Source of the DNA: an uncultured Verrucomicrobiota bacterium
GTDB lineage: Bacteria; Verrucomicrobiota; Verrucomicrobiia; Opitutales; Opitutaceae
Length of the DNA stretch: 64,000 bases
Direction of reading: 5' to 3'
Assembly: GCA_903869675.1 (NCBI GenBank)
Contig: CAIQAB010000029.1
Coordinates: 32,978-96,977, forward strand
The position numbers were made by a program, and so were the translations under genes. This document shows positions 37,580-47,069 of this stretch, piece after piece (the stretch's first letter is position 1; the number at the start of each line of letters is the position of its first letter). The notes beneath the pieces were generated by a model. That model was not told the origin of the DNA, did not search any database, and saw only the letters and a list, made by a program, of their open reading frames with translations.

Positions 37580-37963
37580 ATGCCTCGTGCCACAAATGCC
37601 GCCGCTTCCCGCCGTCGCCGGAAGAAGGTCCTCGGTTACGCCAAAGGTTACTTTGGCAACAAGTCCAAGCTCTTCCGCTACGCGAAAGAAGCCGTCCACC
37701 ACGCCTGGCTCTACGCCTTCCGTGACCGTCGCAAGAAAAAGAGTAACTTCCGCGCCCTCTGGGTCGTCCGCCTCAACGCCGCCGCCCGTGCGAACGGCAT
37801 GAGCTACAGCCGCCTCATCGAAGGTCTGAAAGCCGCCAACATCCAGCTCGACCGCAAGGTCCTGTCGGACATCGCTATCCGCGATGAGGTTGCCTTCACC
37901 TCCTTGGTCGGCAAAGCTCAAGACGCGCTCAAGGCCAAGGCCGCCTCCGCCAAGGCCGCCTGA
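37580..37963 (+). CDS. rplT: 50S ribosomal protein L20
   Basis: 127 residues. Family sequences 'RATNAAASRRRRKKVL', 'GYFGNKSKLFRYAKEA' and 'AFRDRRKKKSNFRALW' are present. L20 is an early assembly protein of the large subunit. It lies 85 bases after rpmI. The terminator before pheS suggests at least partial separation from the synthetase genes. Confidence 0.98.
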   Translation: MPRATNAAASRRRRKKVLGYAKGYFGNKSKLFRYAKEAVHHAWLYAFRDRRKKKSNFRALWVVRLNAAARANGMSYSRLIEGLKAANIQLDRKVLSDIAIRDEVAFTSLVGKAQDALKAKAASAKAA

Positions 37964-38014
37964 GCGCCCCTCGCTTGCGCGAGCCACCCCGGCTCGCACC
38001 CCCCTCGCTCTCCG

Positions 38015-38052
38015 GAGGACGGCCCTTAACCAAGGCGCCGTCCTCTTTTTTT
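38015..38052 (+). terminator. Terminator or attenuator between rplT and pheS
   Basis: GAGGACGGC (38015-38023) pairs with GCCGTCCTC (38037-38045). The inner CCTT/AAGG can extend the stem, and seven Ts follow. It ends 54 bases before the pheS ATG. Confidence 0.85.
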
Positions 38053-38105
38053 GCCCGCTTGCTCAGCCCGTCGGCTCCCCGCCGTCCCCCGCTCCCCGCC
38101 CGTCC

Positions 38106-39149
38106 ATGCAAGACCAACTCGCCGCCCTCCTCGCCAAAGCCTCCGCCGAACTACCATCCCTCGCCTCACGCCCCGATTTCGAGGCGGCCAAGGCCCGTTA
38201 CGTCGGCCCCAACGGCGAACTCACCGGACTCATGAAGCAAATGGGCGCCGTGCCCAAGGAACAGAAGCCGATCGTCGGCAAACTGGTGAACGAGGCCAAA
38301 ACCGCCCTGCAGGCCCATCTGGACGCCGCCCTAGCCCGACTGGAAAGCGCCGAACTCGCCGCCCGCCTCGGCCCCGCCGTCGACCCCACCCTGCCCTCGC
38401 CCGACCGCGGGCCCGGCACCCACCACCCTCTCACCCTAGTCCGCGAAGAAATGACCCGCATCCTGCGCAAGGTCGGCTTCACCGTCGTCGAAGGCCCCGA
38501 GGTGGAGACCGAGTATTATTGCTTCGACGCCCTCAACACCCCCGCCGACCACCCGGCGCGCGATGCCCAAGATACATTTTACCTACCGGCCTCCGCCCGC
38601 TTCGGCAACGTCTCCAAGAAAAATCCCGGCGAACGCTACCTGCTCCGCACCCACACCAGCTCCGTCCAGATCCGCACAATGCTGAAGGGCACGCCACCTA
38701 TTCGTATCGTATCCCCGGGCCGCGTCTACCGCCGCGACACCACCGACGCCACCCACTCGGCAAACTTCCACCAGTTGGAGTGCCTCTACGTGGATAAAAA
38801 CGTCACCGTCCGCGACCTGAAGGCGCTCCTCGATTACATCTTCGCCTCCCTGCTCGGCAAGGATACCAAGACACGCTTCCGCCCCCACTACTTCGGCTAC
38901 ACCGAGCCCAGCTTCGAAGTGGACCTGTCCGCCACCCATCTGCCCAAGGTAAACAAACCTTGGATCGAAATCGGCGGCTGCGGCATGGTGGACCCCGTGG
39001 TGTTCCAGGACGTCGGCTACGACCCCGAAGTCTGGAGCGGCTACGCCTTCGGCATGGGCCTCGAGCGCCTCGCCATGCTGCTCTACGGAATCGATGACAT
39101 CCGTTATTTCTACCAAAACGACGTCCGCTTCCTCCGCCAATTCGCCTGA
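38106..39149 (+). CDS. pheS: Phenylalanine-tRNA ligase alpha subunit
   Basis: 347 residues. An N-terminal coiled-coil arm (about 1-90) is followed by the class II catalytic core with motif 2 ('RTHTSSVQIRTM', 'VYRRDTTDATHSANFHQLE') and motif 3 ('GYAFGMGLERLAMLLYGI'). With PheT it forms the alpha2-beta2 enzyme that charges tRNA-Phe. The ATG is the first to fit the family N-terminus; it follows a terminator-like hairpin, a common place for attenuation in phe operons. Confidence 0.97.
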   Translation: MQDQLAALLAKASAELPSLASRPDFEAAKARYVGPNGELTGLMKQMGAVPKEQKPIVGKLVNEAKTALQAHLDAALARLESAELAARLGPAVDPTLPSPDRGPGTHHPLTLVREEMTRILRKVGFTVVEGPEVETEYYCFDALNTPADHPARDAQDTFYLPASARFGNVSKKNPGERYLLRTHTSSVQIRTMLKGTPPIRIVSPGRVYRRDTTDATHSANFHQLECLYVDKNVTVRDLKALLDYIFASLLGKDTKTRFRPHYFGYTEPSFEVDLSATHLPKVNKPWIEIGGCGMVDPVVFQDVGYDPEVWSGYAFGMGLERLAMLLYGIDDIRYFYQNDVRFLRQFA

Positions 39150-39162
39150 ATTTCAAAATAGT

Positions 39163-39252
39163 AAGCGCAAAGACGCGAAGGTGCGAAGTTTCGAGCCAAG
39201 TTCAGCCACTGTTTCTTCTCTCCGATTTTAGCGACTTCGCATCTTTGCGCTT
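39163..39252. repeat. Inverted repeat of the 'cgcaaagacgcgaag' type between pheS and pheT
   Basis: Left arm 39163-39180 (AAGCGCAAAGACGCGAAG) and right arm 39235-39252 match as an inverted repeat at 17 of 18 positions, with 54 bases between. The motif looks like a dispersed intergenic repeat rather than a terminator, since no T run follows. A related fragment (CGCAGAGGCGCAAAA) occurs near 36793. Confidence 0.7.
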
Positions 39253-39277
39253 CAACCATTCCGTCCATCTTTCTCCC

Positions 39278-41740
39278 GTGAAACTCTCCCGCTCCTGGCT
39301 CCAAGACTACGTCGACCTGTCCGGCATCACCGATGACGATATCTCGCGGGCCATCACCTTCCTCGGCTTCGAGGTCGAGCAAGTCCTGCGCACCGGCGCG
39401 CCCCGCTTCGATCTCGTGGTCGCCGGCCGCATCCTCACGCGGGATAAACACCCGAACGCGGACAAACTCTCCATCTGCACCGTCGACGTAGGCCCGGCGC
39501 ACGGTGGCGCCCGCACCATCGTCTGCGGCGCGCCTAATTGCGATGCCGGCAACCACGTGCCCGTCGCCCTGCCCGGCGCCGTGCTCCCCGGCGATTTCGT
39601 GATCAAAGAGGCCAAGGTCCGCGGCCAGGCCTCCTCCGGCATGCTGTGCTCTGCCAAGGAGCTCACCCTCGCCGAGGATTCACAGGGCCTGCTCGTGCTC
39701 GCCGGCGAACCCGCCCCCGGCACGCCGCTGAACGAACTCCTCCCGCCCGGCGACGTGGTGTTCGACATCGAGATCACCCCCAACCGCCCCGACGCCCTGA
39801 GCCACCTCGGCGTCGCCCGCGAACTCGCCGCTTGGTTTAAAAAAGAACTACGCTACCCGGCAGTCAGCTTCACCCCCGCCGCCATCTCTGCCGACGCCCG
39901 CCCCGACTTGCTCGCCTACGTGCGCGTGCTCGCCGAGACCGAGTGTCCGCTCTACACCGCCACCGTCGTGACCGGCGTGAAGGTCGGCCCTTCGCCCGAG
40001 TGGCTGCAACGCCGCCTCGCCGCCGTCGGGCTGCGCCCGATCAACAACATCGTCGATATCGGCAACTACGTTATGCTCGAATACGGCCAGCCCGTGCACG
40101 CGTTCGACGCCGCCCGCCTCGCCGGCGCCGAGTTGATCGTGCGCCGCGCCGCCGAAGGCGAAAAAATCACCACGCTCGACGGCAAGGCGCACACCCTCTC
40201 CGCCGGCTTGCTGGTGATCGCCGACGCCCAGAAACCCGTGGTCATTGCCGGCGTGATGGGCTCGGCCGGGGCCGGTGTCACCATCTCCACCACCGACCTC
40301 GTGCTGGAGGTCGCCCACTTCAAACGCCAGGCCGTCCGCGCCACGTCCAAACGCCTCGGCCTCGCCTCCGATTCGTCCTACCGTTACGAGCGTGGTGTCG
40401 ACGTGCATTCGCTCGATGAGGCCGCCCATCGCTTCATCGACCTTATCCTCGCCCACACCGGCGGGCGCGTCGCCGGCCCCATCCACCGCGTCGGCGCAGT
40501 CGCACCTTGGGAACGCGAGATCACCGTCACTCCGGCCTACCTCAATGAGAAACTCGGCTTCGAGATCCCCGCCGCCGAGATGCGCGCTGCCCTCGAATCA
40601 CTTGAGCTCGTCGTCACCCGCGAGGAACCGACCGCGACCCGCGGCCCCGCCTGGACCTTCTCAATCCCAAGTTGGCGCGACGATCTTGACCGGCCCATCG
40701 ACCTCGTGGAGGAAGTCGTTCGTCTCCACGGCACCGAAAAAATTCCCACCTCCGTGATCACCGCACCCGGCCTCGTGGGTAACGATGATCCGATCGTGCT
40801 CTTTAACCGCAAGGTCGCCGAGGCCTTCGTCGGGCAAGGTTTCAACGAGTGCGTGAACTACACCCTGCGCCCGGCCAAGGAGGTCGCCGCCTGGGCCCCG
40901 CCCGCGCAAGTCGAGGCCCTCGCCCTCGCCAACCCCTTCGTCGAGGACCAATCCCACCTTCGTCCCACCCTTGTGAGCGGCTTGCTCGCATCCCTGCAAC
41001 TCAACCAGGCCCGTGGCGTCGCCGCCTCTCGCCTCTTCGAGACCGGCCGCGTGTTCCTTGAGCGCAACGGCTCGCTCTCCGAGTGTGTCGCCGCCGCGTT
41101 CGTGATCGCCGAGGAGACCGGAGAGCGCTCCTGGCGCCCGCGCGAGGCGGCCGATTTCTACACCGCCAAACGCCACGCCGCCTCCCTCGCCGCCCTCGCC
41201 GGGATCGAACTGGAACGCCAGCCCACCGCCCTGGTCGCGGCGCCCGCCCTCGGCTGGCAAACCGGCCACGCCGCCTCCGCGGGGGATATCCGCCACGGCT
41301 GGACTGCGACCTTTGGGCTAGTCGATCTCGCCCACCTCAAGACTCTCGGCCTCACTGGTAAAGTTTACGCAGGCTTCTTCGCCATCGTGTCGGAAAAAGT
41401 CGAGGCCGACGCCGATCGCCGTAGCTACAAGCCCTTCGGCCTGCACCCCGCGGCCCTGCGCGACCTCGCCCTCGTCGTGCCCGCTTCCACGCCAGCCGCT
41501 GAGGTGCAAAAAGCCGTCGCCAAACACGCCCGCGCCGCCGCCGGCCAAACCTTCGCGCTCGAGAGCGTTGAATTGTTCGACCTCTACACCGGCAAGGGCG
41601 TGCCCGAGGCGCACCAGAGCCTCGCCTACGCCCTGACCTTCCGCGCTCCCGACCGCACTCTGACCGACGACGAGGTCAACGCCGCCTTCAACCGCGTGCA
41701 GGCAGACCTCACCGCCGCCGGCTTCCAAATCCGTAAATAA
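39278..41740 (+). CDS. pheT: Phenylalanine-tRNA ligase beta subunit
   Basis: 820 residues from a GTG ('MKLSRSWLQDYVDLSG' fits the family). It has the N-terminal tRNA-binding OB fold ('GRILTRDKHPNADKLSICTVD', split around the Ala/Pro loop), the B3/B4 editing domain, the B5 helix-turn-helix, the core domain, and the C-terminal FDX-ACB anticodon-binding domain ('YKPFGLHPAALRDLALVVP', 'ALTFRAPDRTLTDDEV'). It partners PheS. The pheS-pheT gap holds an inverted repeat. Confidence 0.97.
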   Translation: MKLSRSWLQDYVDLSGITDDDISRAITFLGFEVEQVLRTGAPRFDLVVAGRILTRDKHPNADKLSICTVDVGPAHGGARTIVCGAPNCDAGNHVPVALPGAVLPGDFVIKEAKVRGQASSGMLCSAKELTLAEDSQGLLVLAGEPAPGTPLNELLPPGDVVFDIEITPNRPDALSHLGVARELAAWFKKELRYPAVSFTPAAISADARPDLLAYVRVLAETECPLYTATVVTGVKVGPSPEWLQRRLAAVGLRPINNIVDIGNYVMLEYGQPVHAFDAARLAGAELIVRRAAEGEKITTLDGKAHTLSAGLLVIADAQKPVVIAGVMGSAGAGVTISTTDLVLEVAHFKRQAVRATSKRLGLASDSSYRYERGVDVHSLDEAAHRFIDLILAHTGGRVAGPIHRVGAVAPWEREITVTPAYLNEKLGFEIPAAEMRAALESLELVVTREEPTATRGPAWTFSIPSWRDDLDRPIDLVEEVVRLHGTEKIPTSVITAPGLVGNDDPIVLFNRKVAEAFVGQGFNECVNYTLRPAKEVAAWAPPAQVEALALANPFVEDQSHLRPTLVSGLLASLQLNQARGVAASRLFETGRVFLERNGSLSECVAAAFVIAEETGERSWRPREAADFYTAKRHAASLAALAGIELERQPTALVAAPALGWQTGHAASAGDIRHGWTATFGLVDLAHLKTLGLTGKVYAGFFAIVSEKVEADADRRSYKPFGLHPAALRDLALVVPASTPAAEVQKAVAKHARAAAGQTFALESVELFDLYTGKGVPEAHQSLAYALTFRAPDRTLTDDEVNAAFNRVQADLTAAGFQIRK

Positions 41741-41761
41741 GCGACCAAACCCACGCCACTC

Positions 41762-42049
41762 ATGTCCTCCCCGCACATCGACATCGACCACCTCGCGACC
41801 CTTGCCCGTCTAGCCCTGACGCCGGAGGAGAAAGCCCGTTTCACCGCCCAACTGGGCGACATTCTGGGCTACGTCGAGCAGCTTAAAAAAGCGAACATCG
41901 ACGGCGTGGAACCCACAGCCCACGCCACGCCGATCTTTAACGTCCTCCAAGCCGACGAGCCTCGCGCCGGGTTGTCCGTCGAAGATGCGCTGCGCAACGC
42001 GCCCGCGCAGCGGGACAACATGTTCGTCGTCCCGCGGGTGGTCGAGTAG
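41762..42049 (+). CDS. gatC: Asp-tRNA(Asn)/Glu-tRNA(Gln) amidotransferase subunit C
   Basis: 95 residues with the GatC pattern 'IDHLATLARLALTPEEKARF', 'QLGDILGYVEQLKKANIDGV' and C-terminal 'NMFVVPRVVE'. GatC stabilises the GatAB complex that converts Glu-tRNA(Gln) or Asp-tRNA(Asn) to the amidated forms. It is 21 bases after pheT. The gatA and gatB genes lie 5 kb downstream beyond an opposing protease gene, which is an unusual split. Confidence 0.95.
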   Translation: MSSPHIDIDHLATLARLALTPEEKARFTAQLGDILGYVEQLKKANIDGVEPTAHATPIFNVLQADEPRAGLSVEDALRNAPAQRDNMFVVPRVVE

Positions 42050-42058
42050 GCTGGGGCC

Positions 42059-45000
42059 TCAGGGCTGGCTGACGCGCAGACGGAGGAATTTGAGCGGCTC
42101 GCCCGCCGTGAAGGTCACCGCGGCACGGCGGATTTCGTAGGCACCTTGGTCCGAAACCAAAGTATCCGTGATGCCCGCCGTAGACCAAGCCGGCGTCCCA
42201 GCGAGGTTGGCCGTCCACTCGGCGACGCCACTCACGCCGCTCAGCGCCTTGCTCCGGCGGTAGTCCATCCGCAGTTCGGAGCCAACGACGGACACCTGCG
42301 GAGCGCCCGCATCGGAAACGATGGCATTCAGGCCAAGGAAATACTCGAGAAGATTGGGTAACCCGTCCGCATCCGGATCGGCCGTGGCGGCAGGATCGGC
42401 GAGACCGGCCGCCCAAACAGCAAAAGTAGGCGCGGTGACGGTGAGCGTGCCCGGCTGATAGGAGACGGCGTAGTTACCCAACGCGAAAGTCCCGCCGGTG
42501 GCACCGGAAGGCGTGATGACATAGGTGCCCACCGCATCGTTGGCAGCTGTGCCGCCACTACCCACGAGGGTTACCGCGCCGACCGTTTCGCCCAAGACGA
42601 GACCGTTCGCGTTAAATGCCGTAGTGCCCAGGGTCAGCGTATTACCGAAGGGCTTAACGCGATCTTGGGCGGTGATGACAAGCGCCCTGGCTGCCACCGT
42701 GCTGGCGACCGTCGCCACATTGACGCTGGTGGCGCCGGCGCTGGAGCAGACGACGTTACCCGAATACGTGCCTGCCGTTGTCCCAGCCGCCAGCCGCAAG
42801 TAAAGGGGGGTGGCATTCACTGTGCCCGCCGCGCCGACCGTCTGGGTGGAGGCGTAGCCGGAACCTCCGCCAGCGGTCTGGGAAACCTCGAAGCCGGCTG
42901 GTGGAGCCACGAGGATGGCTGCGGTAAGATTCGCACCCGATACCGTGAAAGAGGCCGGACTGGCCGAGGCCGCGCCGTAGGTGGCGCCGACCGCGGAAAG
43001 CGTGCCGCTGGCGGAGATCACGGGGGGGGCGGTCTGGCCGGTTGTGGCAATCACCACATCATCGATAAAGGCCCGCTTCGCAGTGGTGCTGATCGTGATG
43101 ACCGTGCTTGAAGTGCCGCCGGTGAAGTTGACGGTCTTGCTCTCGAAGGTGCCGGCCATGGCTTGCGTATAGGTGACGGCCTGGGTGGTCTGACCGGTGG
43201 CACCGACGGTGATGCTGCCCTCCACGTTGGTCCATCCCTTGACCTTGAACGTCACGGTAAAGACTCCGCCGCCAGCGCTCAGGTCGAGGGCCTTGGTGGT
43301 GATAGAACCAGTTGCGGAGGAGCTGCCTAGTTTAACCGCGCCTCCAGCTTGATAGGCTTTCACTAAAGTGGCCGCGGGAAAGTTCGTGTTTCCTGCCCAG
43401 GCGGTGGACGACCCACTTGTGGTGGTATTGTCGCCAGCGGTTAGCGTGGCGAAATCCTCAGACAAGGCAGTGGCGCCTCCTCCGCCTCCTCCGCCGGCGG
43501 CGATGGTGATCGTGAGGGTCGCGGTGCCCGTGCCGGTGGCGTTGGTCGCTGAAATCGTAACGCTGGAGACTGCGGCGGTGGTGGGTGTGCCGGAGATAAG
43601 ACCGGTGGCGCTGTTGACACTCAGGCCAGCAGGCAGGCCAGTGGCCGCGAAGGAGACCGGCGTGTTGCTGGCAGCGATTTGATAACTAAAGGCCTGGGAA
43701 ACCGTGCCGCTAGCCGTGGTGGCACTGGATATGACGGGGGCGGCAGGTTGGCCCGCGGTCGAATTGCGCGGGTTGGGCGCGGCGGCGGAGAAGTCGGCGG
43801 CATTATTAGCGGTATCGGTAGCCCCGCCGCCGGCACGGAAGAGTGCGGTAGTAGTGGTCAGCGCAGGCGCGGCGGAGCCTTCGTAGGCGTTGGCCGTGCC
43901 ATAGCCGACGAGGTCTAGCAGGCCGGTCTGGCCGACTGGAGTGGAACCGGTGAATGCCGTGGAGCTGTTGGAGAGGGCGACTTTGCCTTTAGTGCCGCTC
44001 ATGTTGATCGTGCCCGTGGCGTCGGCGGTGGGAAGGGCGCTGCCAGTGGCTCCGCCGCTCGCGAGTTTAACGAGATAATATTTACCCGGCGCTATCGTGC
44101 CGCTGAGCGCGGTGGTTTGCCAAGTGCTGCCAGAGGCGGACGAATACTGGACAGACCAACCGGCGAGGCTGACGCTCGTGGCCCCCCGGTTGTAGAGTTC
44201 GACGTAGTCTGAGTTATAGGTAGCCCCCGAGTTGCCGCCTCCGCCGAAGATCTGGCTGATGAGGATGGGGTTTTGGGTGACGGTAAACGAAGTCGCGCTG
44301 GTGGCCGTGCCGTATGGCGTGGTCACGGTCAAAGTGCCGGTGGTGGCGGTGGCGGGCACGGTGGCGGTGATCGACGTGGCGGAGACGACGGTGTAAAGGG
44401 CGTCAACTCCATTGAATTTAACGGATGAAACGCCGGCGTAGTTCGTGCCGGTAAGGGTGATGGTATCGCCGGCGGTTCCGCTGGCGGGATCGAAGGAAAC
44501 GATCGTCGGGGTGCCGTCGCCGGTGAGCACGGTGAGATTGGCGATAGCAGAGGTGCCGATGGCGCCCTCGGTGTCAGTAGCCTTGGCGGTCAGCGTGTAG
44601 GCACCGGCGGCAGGAGGTGTCCAGCTCAGGGTGTAGGGCGCGCTGTTAACACGGCCAAGTGAGGTGGAGCCGTTAAAAAACTCCACGCTGGCGACTACGC
44701 CGGCACCGCCGCCCACGATTTTATCCGTAGCGGTGGCCGATAGGGTGACCGGGATGTTGGGCAAAAGGACGGTGCCATCCGCAGGCGTATCAAGGGTGAC
44801 CACTGGCGCGGGATTGGTTTCGACGTTGGTGCCGCCCGTAACCGCGAGGGAATACACTTGGGCCGCTCCGGTAAGCGTGCCCGGGAGAGTCACCGTGATG
44901 GTGTAGCTCCCGGCCTGAGCGGGAGCCGCGATGTAAACCTGCTCGACGTTGTCCACGTGGTTCACGCCCGTTGTGGCAGGCAGCTGCATCGACGCATCCG

Positions 45001-46798
45001 TCCACGTGCCGACAAAGGGCATGACATAGGGTAATTTGACGGTGGTGCCATCGGGGGCGGTGATCTTGAGATCGAGATCGTTCACCAGATTGGGCGTGCG
45101 CACATCGACTTGCGCAGCGATGGACGGATCGAGGGCGGTGCCAGCCGGATCAATCCAGCAGAGGGTGGCGCGGATTGGACTGACTCCATCCCAAGTGAAG
45201 ACGTGGGTCTTGGTCTTGGCGGCGGAGGTAAGGGTGCCTTCAATCAGCTTGGGGCTGGCGAGACTGGCCTTGTGGGCGAGGATGAGATCGGCGGCGGCTC
45301 TGGCATTGAGGTAGCCCCAGCCGTATTGGTAATCGGGACCGGGGCGGCCCACGTCGTCGGCGGTGTTGATCAGCAGCGCCTTCAGCGTGCTGGCGCGGAG
45401 GCGCTGACCGGGAAATTCACGGGTGTAGAGCTGCTGCAGGAGTATAGAGGAGCCAACGGCGTTGGGCGTGGCCATGCTGGTGCCGCTGTAGGTGTCGTAG
45501 GAAGTGGTGCTGGCGGTGGTGCCCGCCGGGGGCGTGAAGGCCACGCTGGAGTAGAGATTAACTCCATTGGCGGTCAGGTCCGGCTTGATGCGGCCGTCGT
45601 CGCAGGGGCCCTCACTGGAAAAGTAAGCTAGCGTGCCGACGGCAGGATTGCGCACGCCCGAACTGACAGCGTCATCGCCGGCGGCAATGGTGATGATGTT
45701 TTTAGCAAGACCGTTGAAGGTGATCGATTGGTAGCCGCCTTTGGTGAGGAGGTAGTCCTGTTCGTTACCGGCGGCCCAGAAAATCTGGTAATATGGCAAG
45801 GCGACGGCAAGGGCGTCGGTGGTCTGGGCCTCGACCTCATAGGCGCCCATGTAGGGCACGTATTCGGCGGCCGTATTAAAACCGGCGCCATATGAATGGT
45901 TGGACACCGTGATCTTGGTCAAATCGGTCGCGATGGCCGCGCCGGCGGCGGTCATCTCGGTGTAGTCGTTGTTCCAATCGTAGGTATCAATGGCGACCTT
46001 GGGAGCCATGCCCTTGGCAAGCGGATCGGTGCCGGTGCCGCCGATAGTGCCGGCAACGTGCGTGGAGTGATCCGAATAGGTGGTGGCGCTGTCCTTGAGA
46101 AGGACGCGCGTGGTGGTGAATTCGCGATGGGTATTGCGCACCCGGGCCTCGTCCCAGATGCCGACTTTCATTCCAGTGCCGTCGAGACCATAGGGCGTGC
46201 CTTGGTCACGCAGTAGATTCGCACCGGTAGAAATGGCGGCGTTAACGTTGAGCGTTACCCGGTAGAGCGGCTTATCTCCGCGAAAATCATAGAGCACGGA
46301 GACCTTGCGCCCAGGCCCGTCAATTCGCACGGGGATACCCAAGCGCTCGGCCTTGGCTAGGGCGGCCTCGTGTTGCTCGTCCTGCAACTCGGACATGCGG
46401 GCGACGACCAAAGCCCTTACCTCTGGATCACTGAGATCGACATCGCGCAACAAGTCAGCCGGCGTGGTGGCGCGGGCCAAACGGACGGCAAGCGCATCGG
46501 CGGACCCGCCAGATACGGAGCGGGAAGCAACTAAGGCAGCAACCGGAACCTGATTTGATACAGAATTCAGGACGGCCGAACCGCCAGACGCATCGGCGGA
46601 AACGGGGACCGCATCGGTCTGCCCCTGTGGCGCAACATTCGAAGGCGCGTTGGCCGTGACTGAACCCTGCTCGGCGCGGGCGGAGGAACCGGAGCTGATC
46701 GCAACCGCAACCGGCGCCGGAAAGCTTCCCGAACCAAAGTGGACCGCCAAAAACGCGGCAATAAAAACGAAGGCGGAGAGAAAATGGCTATTTTTCAC
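42059..46798 (-). CDS. Large secreted S8 (subtilisin-like) protease with Ig-like, TIG and lamin-tail domains
   Basis: 1579 residues with a signal peptide (about 1-33). The S8 catalytic domain spans about 200-520, with Asp216 ('VGIWDEA'), His244 ('SDHSTHVAGT') and Ser441 ('YSGTSMATPNAVG'); the oxyanion Asn is in 'AAGNEQD'. Then come a beta-rich P-domain-like region, an Ig-like repeat ('TLDTPADGTVLLPNIPV'), an IPT/TIG domain ('PASGTAGDTITLTGTNYAG') and a lamin-tail domain ('SDYVELYNRGATSVSLAGW'). A putative-Ig domain and the C-terminal module 'DPDADGLPNLLEYFLGL', common in Verrucomicrobia exoproteins, follow. No PEP-CTERM signal is present. It probably degrades extracellular protein. It sits between gatC and gatA on the other strand. 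Confidence 0.92.
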   Translation of the reverse strand: MKNSHFLSAFVFIAAFLAVHFGSGSFPAPVAVAISSGSSARAEQGSVTANAPSNVAPQGQTDAVPVSADASGGSAVLNSVSNQVPVAALVASRSVSGGSADALAVRLARATTPADLLRDVDLSDPEVRALVVARMSELQDEQHEAALAKAERLGIPVRIDGPGRKVSVLYDFRGDKPLYRVTLNVNAAISTGANLLRDQGTPYGLDGTGMKVGIWDEARVRNTHREFTTTRVLLKDSATTYSDHSTHVAGTIGGTGTDPLAKGMAPKVAIDTYDWNNDYTEMTAAGAAIATDLTKITVSNHSYGAGFNTAAEYVPYMGAYEVEAQTTDALAVALPYYQIFWAAGNEQDYLLTKGGYQSITFNGLAKNIITIAAGDDAVSSGVRNPAVGTLAYFSSEGPCDDGRIKPDLTANGVNLYSSVAFTPPAGTTASTTSYDTYSGTSMATPNAVGSSILLQQLYTREFPGQRLRASTLKALLINTADDVGRPGPDYQYGWGYLNARAAADLILAHKASLASPKLIEGTLTSAAKTKTHVFTWDGVSPIRATLCWIDPAGTALDPSIAAQVDVRTPNLVNDLDLKITAPDGTTVKLPYVMPFVGTWTDASMQLPATTGVNHVDNVEQVYIAAPAQAGSYTITVTLPGTLTGAAQVYSLAVTGGTNVETNPAPVVTLDTPADGTVLLPNIPVTLSATATDKIVGGGAGVVASVEFFNGSTSLGRVNSAPYTLSWTPPAAGAYTLTAKATDTEGAIGTSAIANLTVLTGDGTPTIVSFDPASGTAGDTITLTGTNYAGVSSVKFNGVDALYTVVSATSITATVPATATTGTLTVTTPYGTATSATSFTVTQNPILISQIFGGGGNSGATYNSDYVELYNRGATSVSLAGWSVQYSSASGSTWQTTALSGTIAPGKYYLVKLASGGATGSALPTADATGTINMSGTKGKVALSNSSTAFTGSTPVGQTGLLDLVGYGTANAYEGSAAPALTTTTALFRAGGGATDTANNAADFSAAAPNPRNSTAGQPAAPVISSATTASGTVSQAFSYQIAASNTPVSFAATGLPAGLSVNSATGLISGTPTTAAVSSVTISATNATGTGTATLTITIAAGGGGGGGATALSEDFATLTAGDNTTTSGSSTAWAGNTNFPAATLVKAYQAGGAVKLGSSSATGSITTKALDLSAGGGVFTVTFKVKGWTNVEGSITVGATGQTTQAVTYTQAMAGTFESKTVNFTGGTSSTVITISTTAKRAFIDDVVIATTGQTAPPVISASGTLSAVGATYGAASASPASFTVSGANLTAAILVAPPAGFEVSQTAGGGSGYASTQTVGAAGTVNATPLYLRLAAGTTAGTYSGNVVCSSAGATSVNVATVASTVAARALVITAQDRVKPFGNTLTLGTTAFNANGLVLGETVGAVTLVGSGGTAANDAVGTYVITPSGATGGTFALGNYAVSYQPGTLTVTAPTFAVWAAGLADPAATADPDADGLPNLLEYFLGLNAIVSDAGAPQVSVVGSELRMDYRRSKALSGVSGVAEWTANLAGTPAWSTAGITDTLVSDQGAYEIRRAAVTFTAGEPLKFLRLRVSQP

Positions 46799-47069
46799 GT
46801 TTATAAAGAAAGCGAAGATTAAGGTGAAACCCGAACGTAACGTCAGGAATCGGCTGATCAGGAGCGTAACTCAGTTATTTGGTCTAAAAGCGAACACCTT
46901 CACTAATCTTCGCCTAAACGTTAAATACCGTCTTTTAAAGGAGGAATGGCCAGTCCGTGTGCAATAATACGCGCGCCGCAAACCCTTGGCCGCGACCACT
47001 CGACCAGCCCGCACATCCTTATTGTCCTCGCCGCCTCATAATCGGCATAAAGACGACTCACCTTTCACC

